Source: a virus. Taken from it: a stretch of 40,284 nucleotides of DNA. The notes beneath the pieces were generated by a model. The model did not search any database and was not told the DNA's origin. It worked only from the letters and a program-made list of their open reading frames with translations. This document shows, piece by piece, positions 31,554 to 37,895 of this stretch (within the stretch, counting starts at the first letter, position 1; each line of letters opens with the position of its first letter). The stretch is taken from positions 1 to 40,284 of IMG/VR virus record IMGVR_UViG_3300032156_000033. One strand, given 5' to 3'. The position numbers and the translations under genes were made by a program.

Positions 31554-31858
31554 GCTGCGCTCCTTTTGGTGGGCACCTTGGCCCGTTTGGTAACAGTATA
31601 GTGCGTTTGGTAGGGTTTTTTGGAATTGTTTTTATAAACCTCCCCGCTACCGCAATGAGGGCATTCCCATTCGTAATCATCCCCCTCAGGACCGTACATG
31701 TACTCCCAACCGCAGCCGCGATGGGTGCAGATGGCCTCAGGTTCGCTCCAGACGGGTTGTTTACAGTCATCGCACCAATACGGCGCGACAGAGCCAAACG
31801 CCCGGCATGGAGGGTCGTAGAGGGTTCTATGTTCATCCCATACCTTTAGGTAGTTCAT
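31544..31858 (-). CDS. Zinc-ribbon protein, unknown
   Basis: A 104-residue protein, start ATG 31858 sharing one base with the upstream stop (TGATG). It has three Cys clusters: CDDCKQPVW, CTHRGCGW and WECPHCGSGEVY, so one or two zinc ribbons. The C-terminus is basic (KRAKVPTKRSAACN). It may be a DNA- or RNA-binding accessory protein. No specific family. Confidence 0.6.
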   Translation of the reverse strand: MNYLKVWDEHRTLYDPPCRAFGSVAPYWCDDCKQPVWSEPEAICTHRGCGWEYMYGPEGDDYEWECPHCGSGEVYKNNSKKPYQTHYTVTKRAKVPTKRSAACN

Positions 31859-32178
31859 CAGATCACCGGAAAGTTAGGGACCGGGCAGATTGAGCGCAAG
31901 ATGTCATCAAACACGGGATCCACGCGAGTCTGTGCAGCCTGGGGAGCTTCCAGATCTTCCAGCATCCAGGCTGAGATGATGGCAATGGCAGATTGCATCT
32001 CATCAATGGTTTTCTGGGCATCATTGCGATTCTGGATCCAGGGGAAATGCATTTCGACCCCTGCGCCCATGGGCATTCCATCGGGCCGTCCGCCGTCCTG
32101 GATGGACAGGGAAAGGAAAGGGGACACGGGATTTTTATCTTCGGGGGTGGACTTGCAGTTAAGGACGCGGATTCGCAT
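31858..32178 (-). CDS. Hypothetical protein, unknown
   Basis: A 106-residue protein, ATG 32178 after GAGGTAAAAA. The N-terminal beta part (MRIRVLNCKSTPEDK, SPFLSLSIQD) precedes an acidic helical C-terminus (AQKTIDEMQSAIAIISAWML). The gene overlaps its upstream neighbour by 20 bp. No family recognised. Confidence 0.57.
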   Translation of the reverse strand: MRIRVLNCKSTPEDKNPVSPFLSLSIQDGGRPDGMPMGAGVEMHFPWIQNRNDAQKTIDEMQSAIAIISAWMLEDLEAPQAAQTRVDPVFDDILRSICPVPNFPVI

Positions 32179-32308
32179 TTTTTACCTCTATGTTGTCTAG
32201 ATATTGGCAATAAATACGGTTAAATTTCCGGTTACGCTCATCCTGTTCAAGCATTTCCTGATGAGCAATAAAGATCTCCATCTGTAACATCTGTTTACGC
32301 TCAAACAT
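32159..32308 (-). CDS. Small coiled protein, unknown
   Basis: A 49-residue protein from ATG 32308 (MFERKQMLQMEIFIAHQEML), overlapping the upstream gene by 8 bp. It is helical and charged (LEQDERNRKFNRIYCQYLDN). The longer frame upstream to 32491 is only an out-of-frame copy of its neighbour. Function unknown. Confidence 0.5.
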   Translation of the reverse strand: MFERKQMLQMEIFIAHQEMLEQDERNRKFNRIYCQYLDNIEVKNANPRP

Positions 32309-32513
32309 GATGATAGTTCTTTCTGTAGGTCTTACACGCCTGGTCAGCGAGATAGGCTTGGTGCTGGGCCTCTGAGTCATCCTCAAGGCGTGAGTTGAGG
32401 AGGGTAAGCGTTTCTTCAATATGCTTGAGGGCCAATTTGGGCGAAACCATTTCTTGCTTGTTGTTTTCAAGGATAAGCCAGATTGTCTCAATTGCTTCTT
32501 CGTGCCGGTTCAT
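32301..32513 (-). CDS. Small helical protein, unknown
   Basis: A 70-residue protein, ATG 32513 overlapping the upstream stop as ATGA, with GGGGG upstream. It is helical and acidic (MNRHEEAIETIWLILENNKQ; LALKHIEETLTLLNSRLEDD), ending with a basic-aromatic tail KTYRKNYHHV. Function unknown. Confidence 0.55.
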   Translation of the reverse strand: MNRHEEAIETIWLILENNKQEMVSPKLALKHIEETLTLLNSRLEDDSEAQHQAYLADQACKTYRKNYHHV

Positions 32514-33100
32514 CGCGCCCCCTTTTTATTGCGGTCAATGACCAATTTACGTACCACAGCATATGGGATAAGTTCACGCAGCCTGTTGGCTTGAGCAGCC
32601 CCCGCAGCATCCCGCGCAGCAGCCCACACAGCAGACCCCGCAGCATCCCACGCAGCAGCCCACGCAGCATCCCGCGCAGCAGCCCACTCAGCATCCCGCG
32701 CAGCAGACCCCGCAGCAGCCCGGGCAGCAGACCCCGCAGCAGCCCCCGCAGCATCCCGCGCAGCAGCCCCCGCAGCAGCCCACGCAGCGTCTAATTTGTC
32801 CTGGCTGGCGTTATCTTCTGCGAAACGTTCCGACACCTCGATGGCGTCTCGGCTTCGCTTGTCTGTCAGTAAATCCCAAACTTTGCGACCATCGGCCAGG
32901 GGTGTATTGCGGACACACCAGCACTCATAACGGCGGGACATTTTGGGATCATCAAAACCCAAATGGGTTACGAGCCATATCATCCAATCCGGACGCTTGC
33001 ATGTTTTCCATGCCCGTTTGAGACTGGGGCAGGTAGCGGCAAATATAGACGCCTCATCACATGCGCCCAGGCTTTTTAGTAGAATCATGTGCTTTTTCAC
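32510..33100 (-). CDS. Ala-rich pentapeptide-like repeat protein
   Basis: A 196-residue protein starting at GTG 33100, overlapping the upstream stop as GTGA, with GGAGGAACT before it. Residues 1-100 form a globular part (ACDEASIFAATCPSLKRAWK; SRRYECWCVRNTPLADGRKV). Residues 101-168 are repeats of about five residues built from A-A-(R/W/G)-(D/A/S)-A, coded by 15-bp units. A basic C-terminal helix follows (LRELIPYAVVRKLVIDRNKK). Ala/Trp/Arg-Asp repeats like these occur in other phages with no known role. Repeat number may vary by recombination. Confidence 0.62.
   Translation of the reverse strand: MKKHMILLKSLGACDEASIFAATCPSLKRAWKTCKRPDWMIWLVTHLGFDDPKMSRRYECWCVRNTPLADGRKVWDLLTDKRSRDAIEVSERFAEDNASQDKLDAAWAAAGAAARDAAGAAAGSAARAAAGSAARDAEWAAARDAAWAAAWDAAGSAVWAAARDAAGAAQANRLRELIPYAVVRKLVIDRNKKGAR
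32594..32790. repeat. 15-bp-period tandem repeats (coding)
   Basis: Imperfect tandem units of GCAGCAGCCCACGCA / GCATCCCGCGCAGCA type cover about 200 bp and code for the Ala-rich repeats on the minus strand. Units differ by point changes, some identical, which suggests slippage. Confidence 0.8.
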
Positions 33101-33450
33101 AGTTCCTCCCTCATCGAGTCGTGCATTCTGGCATACAGATCCATCAAACCCTTGTATTCTTCGGCTTTTGTGTCATGGTTGGCAAGTGCTGCCGTGAGTT
33201 GGTGGCAATTGTATTGACTTTTCTGCCTGGCCGCGTTTACCAGTTCGTTTTTGCTGGTAGTGGCCAATGGGTTGAATTCGTAGATATGCCAAAGGGCTAG
33301 GCATTGGGTGTCTATGGCCTCCAGCATGGCTTGGGTTGCGTCAAGTGGCGCGTCCGGCAGATCCATAGCGTTCAAGAGCCTCAGCACATCCTTGACCAGG
33401 ACAGGGTAGCCTGTCCGAGTGAGTTCAATCTTATCGTTACAGGTTGTCAT
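33097..33450 (-). CDS. Hypothetical protein, unknown
   Basis: A 117-residue protein from ATG 33450 (MTTCNDKIELTRTGYPVLVK); GGAGG lies about ten bases upstream. The longer frame to 33582 is out of phase with the upstream gene. It is helical (KDVLRLLNAMDLPDAPLDAT, TQCLALWHIYEFNPLATTSK), with a C-terminal region EEYKGLMDLYARMHDSMREE. It overlaps the upstream gene by 14 bp. Function unknown. Confidence 0.57.
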   Translation of the reverse strand: MTTCNDKIELTRTGYPVLVKDVLRLLNAMDLPDAPLDATQAMLEAIDTQCLALWHIYEFNPLATTSKNELVNAARQKSQYNCHQLTAALANHDTKAEEYKGLMDLYARMHDSMREEL

Positions 33451-33613
33451 AGGGATTATCCTCCGGAAGGGTGGGAAGTTTTGAGGCGATAGGGTGATAG
33501 GGAATATCATAATCGTCATAAATCCAGCCAGATCCACCACAATACTGACAATGGTGGTCATAGGGTTTATCGACAATGCCACAATTGCAGGCCATGCACT
33601 TATGGGATGACAT
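33437..33613 (-). CDS. Small zinc-ribbon protein
   Basis: A 58-residue protein from ATG 33613 (MSSHKCMACNCGIVDKPYDH), with GGAG six bases upstream and one base shared with the upstream stop (TGATG). It carries CMACNCG and CQYCGGSGW, a four-Cys zinc centre like the DnaJ-type CxxCxGxG element. The rest is acidic (EDNPYDNL). Function unknown. Confidence 0.6.
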   Translation of the reverse strand: MSSHKCMACNCGIVDKPYDHHCQYCGGSGWIYDDYDIPYHPIASKLPTLPEDNPYDNL

Positions 33614-33909
33614 CAGAATCTCCAGACATAGGTGACGGTCAACCCTCCCAGACCCGTAGCGAAGGCATCCATTGCCTCGCATGAATGTTTCTTAGGATGT
33701 TGCTTGTCATAGGCCTCTTTCAGGAGTCCAACCGCGCAAGCAGCTCCTACTCCCCACAATTTAGGATGTTTTGATCCATTGCGTTTAGCTATTTCAATCG
33801 TCAGCCCGGAGACAATCACCCCAGCGGCGAAGTGTAGTTGTTTATCTACTGGGACCAAGGGAGCCGACGACAAGGGGAGATAGAATAATAGTAGAAACAA
33901 CTTATTCAT
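33613..33909 (-). CDS. Secreted or membrane protein, YfiM/DUF2279-like pattern
   Basis: A 98-residue protein, ATG 33909 with GGGGAG five bases before it. An N-terminal signal-type helix (MNKLFLLLFYLPLSSAPL) is followed by VDKQLHFAAGVIVSGLTIEI, then LLKEAYDKQHP and a C-terminal membrane-like helix (MDAFATGLGGLTVTYV). The D-K-x-x-H-F-x-A-G ... G-x-x-K-E-x-x-D ... D-x-x-A-T-x-x-G layout resembles YfiM-type envelope proteins seen in phages. It probably sits in the envelope and could affect lysis or exclusion. Confidence 0.58.
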   Translation of the reverse strand: MNKLFLLLFYLPLSSAPLVPVDKQLHFAAGVIVSGLTIEIAKRNGSKHPKLWGVGAACAVGLLKEAYDKQHPKKHSCEAMDAFATGLGGLTVTYVWRF

Positions 33910-34645
33910 TTTTGCTCCCCTTTACCTTGGCTGCCATAAGAAGTGCTTCGGTTTTAGTGAACTCGAACGCTCCGACCCGGCGTTCACACTTCTCGGACCC
34001 ATCATCCGGGAACTCTGATTTGTTGCTGTTGCGAATACCGATGACATCCCAATCCGAAACGCTCTTCCACAGACAACCCATTCGGACCCACGGCACTCCA
34101 TCGGAGGACACAACGGCCCAGCATTGGTATTTGTAGAGGCCGGTAAAAACAGCCATGTATGAGATTGCTAATTTTGGCCCGTAGGCCCTGTTCAGGTAGG
34201 CCCCGTTCAGGTCGGCCCCGTTCAGGTAGGCGCCGCTCAGGTAGGCGCCGCTCAGGTAGGCGCCGCTCAGGTCGGCCCCTCTCAGGTCGGCCCCTCTCAG
34301 GTCGGCCTCTCTCAGGTCGGCCCTGCTCAGGTCGGCCCCGTTCAGGTAGGCCCCGTTCAGGTAGGCCCCGTTCAGGTCGGCCCCGTTCAGGTAGGCGCCG
34401 CTCAGGTCGGCCCCGTTCAGGTAGGCGCCGCTCAGGTCGGCCCCGTTCAGGTAGGCCCCGTTCAGGTAGGCCCCGTTCAGGTAGGCCCCGTTCAGGTAGG
34501 CCCCGCTCAGGTAGGCCCCGTTCAGGTCGGCCTCTCTCAGGTCGGCCCCGTTCAGGTAGGCCCTGTTCCCATCGTTATCACCCAGCGCCGACAGTTGATG
34601 CAGTCGCAGTACTTCTGAAAGTTCTTCAGGTGTATAGTGTTTCAT
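33902..34645 (-). CDS. Pentapeptide-repeat protein
   Basis: A 247-residue protein, ATG 34645 with GGAGG before CCACAAA. The N-terminus (MKHYTPEELSEVLRLHQLSA) leads into about 26 pentapeptide repeats A-(D/Y)-L-(N/S/R)-(G/E/R) (residues about 28-157), which fold as a right-handed quadrilateral beta helix. A C-terminal domain follows (YGPKLAISYMAVFTGLYKYQ ... EFTKTEALLMAAKVKGSKNE). Pentapeptide proteins can mimic DNA and bind topoisomerases, but many have other roles. Its place near the head of the early operon fits a host-takeover or counter-defence protein; this is inference. Confidence 0.88.
   Translation of the reverse strand: MKHYTPEELSEVLRLHQLSALGDNDGNRAYLNGADLREADLNGAYLSGAYLNGAYLNGAYLNGAYLNGADLSGAYLNGADLSGAYLNGADLNGAYLNGAYLNGADLSRADLREADLRGADLRGADLSGAYLSGAYLSGAYLNGADLNGAYLNRAYGPKLAISYMAVFTGLYKYQCWAVVSSDGVPWVRMGCLWKSVSDWDVIGIRNSNKSEFPDDGSEKCERRVGAFEFTKTEALLMAAKVKGSKNE
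34181..34567. repeat. 15-bp tandem repeats coding the pentapeptides
   Basis: About 26 tandem copies of a 15-bp unit (GGTAGGCCCCGTTCA and the variants GGTCGG, CCGCTCA, CCTCTCA), far more uniform than needed for the protein. This indicates recent expansion or homogenisation. Confidence 0.92.
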
Positions 34646-34851
34646 TTTGTGGCCTCCTCGATAGGATAGTTAGGGCGATAATGTCGGATAGCGTCTAAGA
34701 TATGCGGATTTGTGATTGGTTCATCATTGTTATCAACCCATCCGATAGCTGGGATATAGGTTTCTACCTCAAACCCTGGCGCGTCCACAAAGAAGCGCGC
34801 TCTATCGCTTCCGGATTGGACAATCACAGATTTAGACGATAGCCCGTTCAT
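34642..34851 (-). CDS. Small protein, unknown
   Basis: A 69-residue protein from ATG 34851 (MNGLSSKSVIVQSGSDRARF), overlapping the upstream micropeptide stop as ATGA. It is beta-like (FFVDAPGFEVETYIPAIGWV), ending with a helix (NPHILDAIRHYRPNYPIEEA). The longer frame to 34947 is out of phase with the micropeptide. Function unknown. Confidence 0.57.
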   Translation of the reverse strand: MNGLSSKSVIVQSGSDRARFFVDAPGFEVETYIPAIGWVDNNDEPITNPHILDAIRHYRPNYPIEEATK

Positions 34852-34922
34852 AGTGCGCACCAAAGGATGACGGCAAAAATGACAATGCCGAGGGTTTCGA
34901 GGAGAGAATATAGATGTTTCAT
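34848..34922 (-). CDS. Membrane micropeptide, 24 residues (putative)
   Basis: Starts MKHLYSLLETLGIVIFAVIL and ends WCAL: a single membrane helix after a short polar start. It overlaps the upstream stop as ATGA, and its own TGA overlaps the next ATG as ATGA. A G-rich stretch (GGGGGTGGA) precedes it. The doubly phased overlaps support a real gene. Role unknown. Confidence 0.45.
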   Translation of the reverse strand: MKHLYSLLETLGIVIFAVILWCAL

Positions 34923-35275
34923 TCCACCCCCAGGATCCTTTCGGCAATCTTCACAAAGGGATGCCTATAAGGATTGCCTCCATGGTTGCCTGGGGTCTTA
35001 ACCCAATCCATAACGGATTCGGCAAGTTGGGATTCCTTGCTAAATACGTGACAGTAACCCAAGTTCCCAGCCATCCCGCCAGAGAGTAGAGTCCCATAGT
35101 GGGGATCTATCCAGTTGAGTTTAACCGTGAGTGCTACGGCGCAGGCATGGTGGTTATCTTCCACATTCATGGAGTAATTCCACGGGAGAGCCAGCGTCCC
35201 GGCTTCACAGGTAGCCTTGATCCGGGATTGCCTGTAATTAGTCTGAGGCAGATATTTAGTAGTGATAGCTTGCAT
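34919..35275 (-). CDS. Hypothetical protein, unknown
   Basis: A 118-residue protein, ATG 35275 after AGGAGAATTT, about 30 bases beyond a conserved promoter-like motif. It is mixed alpha/beta with many Asn, His and Gly (WNYSMNVEDNHHACAVALTV; NHGGNPYRHPFVKIAERI). It would be the first gene of its transcription unit. No family recognised. Confidence 0.57.
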   Translation of the reverse strand: MQAITTKYLPQTNYRQSRIKATCEAGTLALPWNYSMNVEDNHHACAVALTVKLNWIDPHYGTLLSGGMAGNLGYCHVFSKESQLAESVMDWVKTPGNHGGNPYRHPFVKIAERILGVE

Positions 35276-35305
35276 AAATTCTCCTGTTGGTTAGGTTGCG
35301 AAGGG

Positions 35306-35319
35306 GGATCTACTCTATA
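35306..35319 (-). promoter_or_regulatory. Conserved promoter-like motif, copy 1
   Basis: TATAGAGTAGATCC on the minus strand, identical to 35983-35996. Each copy lies 28-31 bases before a leftward gene start. TATAGA could be a -10 box, though no good -35 is visible. Here the perfect dyad CCTGGA-CAA-TCCAGG (35321-35335) lies just upstream and could be an operator. Confidence 0.5.
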
Positions 35320-35338
35320 ACCTGGATTGTCCAGGAAA

Positions 35339-35356
35339 CAGGGGACTAATCCCCTG
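35339..35356 (-). terminator. Weak hairpin terminator
   Basis: CAGGGG-ATTAGT-CCCCTG on the minus strand, followed by TTTCC. It lies just after the stop of the gene at 35361-35489 and before the promoter-like motif. The T-run is short, so termination may be partial. Confidence 0.45.
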
Positions 35357-35360
35357 ATCT

Positions 35361-35489
35361 CTAGGCAATGAGTGTATGGATGGTTATATGGGACATCATT
35401 TGGTTGATTTCTGCCACATAGGCTGATTCTTTAAACCTTGTCGCGTATGAACCTTGGGCAATCTTGTCATATTCTGGGTAATCGCTCAT
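35361..35489 (-). CDS. Small protein, unknown
   Basis: A 42-residue protein (MSDYPEYDKIAQGSYATRFK...), ATG 35489 overlapping the upstream TGA as ATGA. It is helical and acidic at the N-terminus. Its stop lies five bases before a weak terminator hairpin. Function unknown. Confidence 0.5.
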   Translation of the reverse strand: MSDYPEYDKIAQGSYATRFKESAYVAEINQMMSHITIHTLIA

Positions 35490-35665
35490 TGAATACTCCA
35501 GTGGGTTGCGATGTCGATGAAATACTCGCATTCAGCCCCATCTTGGTGCATAAAATTGGACATCCAATATTCTTTCCCTGGCGTTTGGTTAACCCTACGT
35601 TCACATCTTGTCCGGATAGGGCAGACATTGGATGAACATCGGCAGACATCATCAGGTTGGCTCAT
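35486..35665 (-). CDS. Small Cys-rich protein
   Basis: A 59-residue protein (MSQPDDVCRCSSNVCPIRTR...), ATG 35665, two bases after the upstream stop. It has C-x-C-x5-C-x5-C in the first 21 residues, then a further Cys, consistent with zinc binding. The C-terminus is aromatic-acidic (AECEYFIDIATHWSIQ). Function unknown. Confidence 0.55.
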   Translation of the reverse strand: MSQPDDVCRCSSNVCPIRTRCERRVNQTPGKEYWMSNFMHQDGAECEYFIDIATHWSIQ

Positions 35666-35667
35666 GG

Positions 35668-35955
35668 CTAATCCAGGATCCAGCCACTAACGAAACCATT
35701 GTCGTCCTGACTAACGCAAACAATCGAGCCACATTCTAAGCCGAACTTGTCGGATTCTTCACTATCGACTGTAAATTCCGTATGGTGCAATTCGCTTTTA
35801 TCTTCCGAGTCGTCGTCGTAATCTTCGAGTGCATCGTAAATATCTTCACCTTCACCGTTCATCACGAGATCCCAATAATAAGGGGCCCATTCTGGCGAAC
35901 CCTCAAACTTCCCAGGGTCCTGAATGATGCCGTTGATAATATTAAATTCGCTCAT
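35668..35955 (-). CDS. Acidic protein, first conventional gene of the leftward unit
   Basis: A 95-residue, very acidic protein (EDIYDALEDYDDDSEDKSEL), ATG 35955 with GGAGG five bases upstream. The C-terminal part is beta-like (KFGLECGSIVCVSQDDNGFV). Highly acidic early phage proteins often mimic DNA and inhibit host DNA-binding enzymes. That is a possibility here, not shown. It lies 28 bases beyond a conserved promoter-like motif. Confidence 0.58.
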   Translation of the reverse strand: MSEFNIINGIIQDPGKFEGSPEWAPYYWDLVMNGEGEDIYDALEDYDDDSEDKSELHHTEFTVDSEESDKFGLECGSIVCVSQDDNGFVSGWILD

Positions 35956-35982
35956 TTCATCCTCCGAATGCGCGTTCAGCGC

Positions 35983-35996
35983 GGATCTACTCTATA
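35983..35996 (-). promoter_or_regulatory. Conserved promoter-like motif, copy 2
   Basis: Second exact copy of TATAGAGTAGATCC (see 35306-35319), before the acidic gene at 35955. A short dyad CGCG-CTGAA-CGCG follows in the leader. The first bases overlap the stop codon of the putative micropeptide at 35992. Confidence 0.5.
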
Positions 35997-36060
35997 GCAC
36001 GATAAAAAGCAGGATCATTCCAGGCATAGACAAGGCCAAAGCACAGATAGCGAATCGCAT
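35992..36060 (-). CDS. Membrane micropeptide, 22 residues (putative)
   Basis: Starts MRFAICALALSMPGMILLFI and ends VL: one long hydrophobic helix with a single Arg at the cytoplasmic side. AGGA lies eight bases before the ATG. Its stop overlaps the promoter-like motif. It would be the first gene of the leftward block. Role unknown. Confidence 0.4.
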   Translation of the reverse strand: MRFAICALALSMPGMILLFIVL

Positions 36061-36867
36061 GGTGTATTTCCTATGTGGTGCCTCATGATTGAGGACTGGT
36101 AGTCACCGGATCCCTCAGCTAGTCCTACGCTGACAGGGATCACGTCACTATCAGGACCGAGCTGGACACCCTTCATCGTGGTGAGTCACTCGGGTTATCA
36201 AAGGGCCTGTCTGCTAGTCCTACCCAGAGACCTCGATCTCGGATGCAATACATAGAGCAATCGTGATGCCAACATTGACAAGAAACATAACATCACATGT
36301 TAAACAACTTAGTCACAAGCCAATCCAAACAGGCAGGCCAAGACACATGCCACATGACGCAGAACGTCATAACCGGGTGACGTAACGCGCTAAAGCGACG
36401 CCTAGCGTCATCTTCTACCATCCCTCAGGCATCTATATAGTAAATTGGTGAGCTGGCCTAGAGAACCAGGCGTGAGAACGCCGTTAACCTACTCCCCGTC
36501 AACTCTATCACTCAAAGAGAAAGAAATGATCCTGAGTCATGCTAGGACACCTGGCTAGGTCATCTATTGGAGTAGATCAGATACCCCCAAAGATAGGCCC
36601 AAAGATAGCCTCACTCCCAGCTCTCCCTCCCTCCCTAATATTACATGTTATAACATCTATTCTTCCGGGCTATATTTCATAAGTGCTTAGTTGAGAATTA
36701 GATAGGTTTCGATAACGGGCATTATGTAACCTAAGGAACCAATGAAATGTGCATAAGATACCAGGCTAACTACCCCGGGGGTGACTTCTTTGGGGGCAGG
36801 GGGGAGGGGAGGAACGTGGCTGTGACTATGACGCTCTCGATATTCCCAGGTTAATATTCCACAGGGA
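36061..36867. promoter_or_regulatory. Non-coding control region between divergent operons
   Basis: No supported gene in about 800 bp. It contains: a hairpin GATCCCT...AGGGATC (36109-36141); CCTCA-TGAT-TGAGG (36081-36094); an 11-bp direct repeat GCTAGTCCTAC (36118-36128, 36213-36223); TGACG-CAGAA-CGTCA (36355-36369) and a wider TGACG/CGTCA pair (36378-36410); a perfect palindrome ATGTTATAACAT (36645-36656), with a related CACATGTTA at about 36294; a tandem CCCAAAGATAG (about 36585-36609); and a possible -35 box TTGACA at 36275. These should be the operators, leader RNAs and promoters for both directions. An origin or packaging site here cannot be excluded. Confidence 0.65.
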
Positions 36868-36895
36868 TTGACATAACGTGCTCGCGCATTATTCT
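36868..36895 (+). promoter_or_regulatory. Sigma70 promoter for the rightward unit
   Basis: TTGACA (36868-36873) and TATTCT (36890-36895) are 16 bp apart, followed by a short leader to the ATG at 36920. The perfect -35 box makes this the strongest promoter-like site seen in the control region. It would be read by the host RNA polymerase, consistent with the lack of a phage polymerase. Confidence 0.7.
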
Positions 36896-36919
36896 ATACA
36901 TGAGAGTAGGAACGTGTAT

Positions 36920-37171
36920 ATGATCAAGGGAATTAAGAGGCCAAGAAGTGAGGTAGAGTGCGAGGTTTGTGGCATTACCTTCATGCAGACCCGCTGGTGG
37001 CAGGTGTATTGCTCTCGTGGATGCAAGAAGACGCTAGAGAAGACTGCAAAGTCCACACTTAAAAGAGTGCTACCAGAACTCGTCTACCTTCGTGCTAGGG
37101 TGAAAGAGTTAGAGAAAAACATGCTCGCGCATTCAGTAGATAACCAGCAACAACCCACTTGGGAGGATTAA
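36920..37171 (+). CDS. Zinc-finger protein, first rightward gene
   Basis: An 83-residue protein from ATG 36920 (MIKGIKRPRSEVECEVCGIT), with AGGA eight bases upstream; the longer GTG frame from 36878 overlaps the promoter. The core CEVCGITFMQTRWWQVYCSRGC is a C-x2-C...C-x3-C zinc finger of a type common in small phage and plasmid proteins. A C-terminal helix follows (LRARVKELEKNM). It could be a transcription factor for the late unit; that is inference. Confidence 0.62.
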   Translation: MIKGIKRPRSEVECEVCGITFMQTRWWQVYCSRGCKKTLEKTAKSTLKRVLPELVYLRARVKELEKNMLAHSVDNQQQPTWED

Positions 37172-37450
37172 ATGGTAACCATATCAAGGATAAGAATTTT
37201 CCAGTTCATTATTGAGAGTTTGCTTACTGAAATGCACAATATGGAAACCTCCATGCCGGAGCCAGAACAATGGCGACGAATGTTGATAAGGGTTAATGAC
37301 CTTCATGGTCTTATGTTGGTCAGTTCTGACCCAGAGGATTTGGATGTAGTTGGATATAGGAAGACTATCCCTGTTGACCCATCCCCATCAGGTAGGAAGT
37401 TGTCTGTTACTGGGGTACCAAGGCGAACAACCAAAGGAGAGAAGAAATGA
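37172..37450 (+). CDS. Hypothetical protein, unknown
   Basis: A 92-residue protein directly after the previous stop (TAAATG), with GGAGG five bases upstream. It has an N-terminal helical part (ISRIRIFQFIIESLLTEMHN; PEQWRRMLIRVNDLHGLMLV) and a basic C-terminal tail (GRKLSVTGVPRRTTKGEKK). No family recognised. Its stop overlaps the next start as ATGA. Confidence 0.57.
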   Translation: MVTISRIRIFQFIIESLLTEMHNMETSMPEPEQWRRMLIRVNDLHGLMLVSSDPEDLDVVGYRKTIPVDPSPSGRKLSVTGVPRRTTKGEKK

Positions 37451-37620
37451 TACGACTTGGCTACGGAATGAAATGGCTCCTCTGGTGGACCCAGTTGAAA
37501 TGTGTATGTGGTTGGTTCATCACCCTGGGGGCTTGCCCTTTTGTTATCTACCTAGAGGGGGACCTTTACATGGTCCTCCAGGGCTGGGGGTTCGAGGATC
37601 CTATTGAATATGATCTGTAG
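37447..37620 (+). CDS. Small hydrophobic aromatic protein, possibly membrane-associated
   Basis: A 57-residue protein (MIRLGYGMKWLLWWTQLKCV...), overlapping the upstream stop as ATGA, with GGAG seven bases upstream. It is Trp-rich with a hydrophobic middle (CGWFITLGACPFVIYLEG) that may span the membrane, and an acidic end. Function unknown. Confidence 0.52.
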   Translation: MIRLGYGMKWLLWWTQLKCVCGWFITLGACPFVIYLEGDLYMVLQGWGFEDPIEYDL

Positions 37621-37666
37621 GGTTGACTTGGGACTATTAAACACTTAACTTAAAACTGGAGGTTTT

Positions 37667-37738
37667 ATGGGACGATGCTCTTATTGTTTCAAAGATGGGG
37701 AGTGTGTCCCCTACCGGGGGGACTATGCAGCAAGGTAA
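37667..37738 (+). CDS. Zinc-knuckle micropeptide, 23 residues (putative)
   Basis: Starts MGRCSYCFKDGECVPYRGDY and ends AAR, with a C-x2-C...C pattern. GGAGG lies four bases before the ATG, a very strong site. It overlaps the start of the next gene by 14 bp. Real expression is plausible; role unknown. Confidence 0.42.
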   Translation: MGRCSYCFKDGECVPYRGDYAAR

Positions 37739-37895
37739 GGACTACTTTGAACTGGCTGAGGATGCGGTGAAGGCCCTGGAAGAGGGAGACCTCGATTTCT
37801 ATGAAGAATGTATAGAGGAGATGAAGAAAGAGGAAGGGGTTAGGGTGGTTAGGTCTGTTGAACTTGCCCATCCTGGGATCAAAGAGATAAGATGA
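37725..37895 (+). CDS. Small acidic helical protein, unknown
   Basis: A 56-residue protein from ATG 37725 (MQQGKDYFELAEDAVKALEE), with a G-rich stretch before it. It is strongly acidic and helical (GDLDFYEECIEEMKKEEGVR). It overlaps the next ORF by ATGA. The longer frame to 37695 has no ribosome-binding site. Function unknown. Confidence 0.52.
   Translation: MQQGKDYFELAEDAVKALEEGDLDFYEECIEEMKKEEGVRVVRSVELAHPGIKEIR

Noticed and set aside
34181-34567. CRISPR-like array
   Set aside because: Units are 15 bp, contiguous and in frame with no spacers; they code for pentapeptides.
34159-34698. Arg/Ser-Gly-Arg-Pro repeat ORF on the plus strand
   Set aside because: It is the antisense reading of the pentapeptide repeats.
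23324-35955. Temperate lifestyle (integrase and repressor)
   Set aside because: No tyrosine or serine recombinase, attachment site or clear CI/Cro-like pair was seen. The helix-turn-helix protein alone is not enough.
36061-36300. tRNA or tmRNA in the control region
   Set aside because: Hairpins are present, but no cloverleaf, T-arm or acceptor pairing could be fitted by eye.
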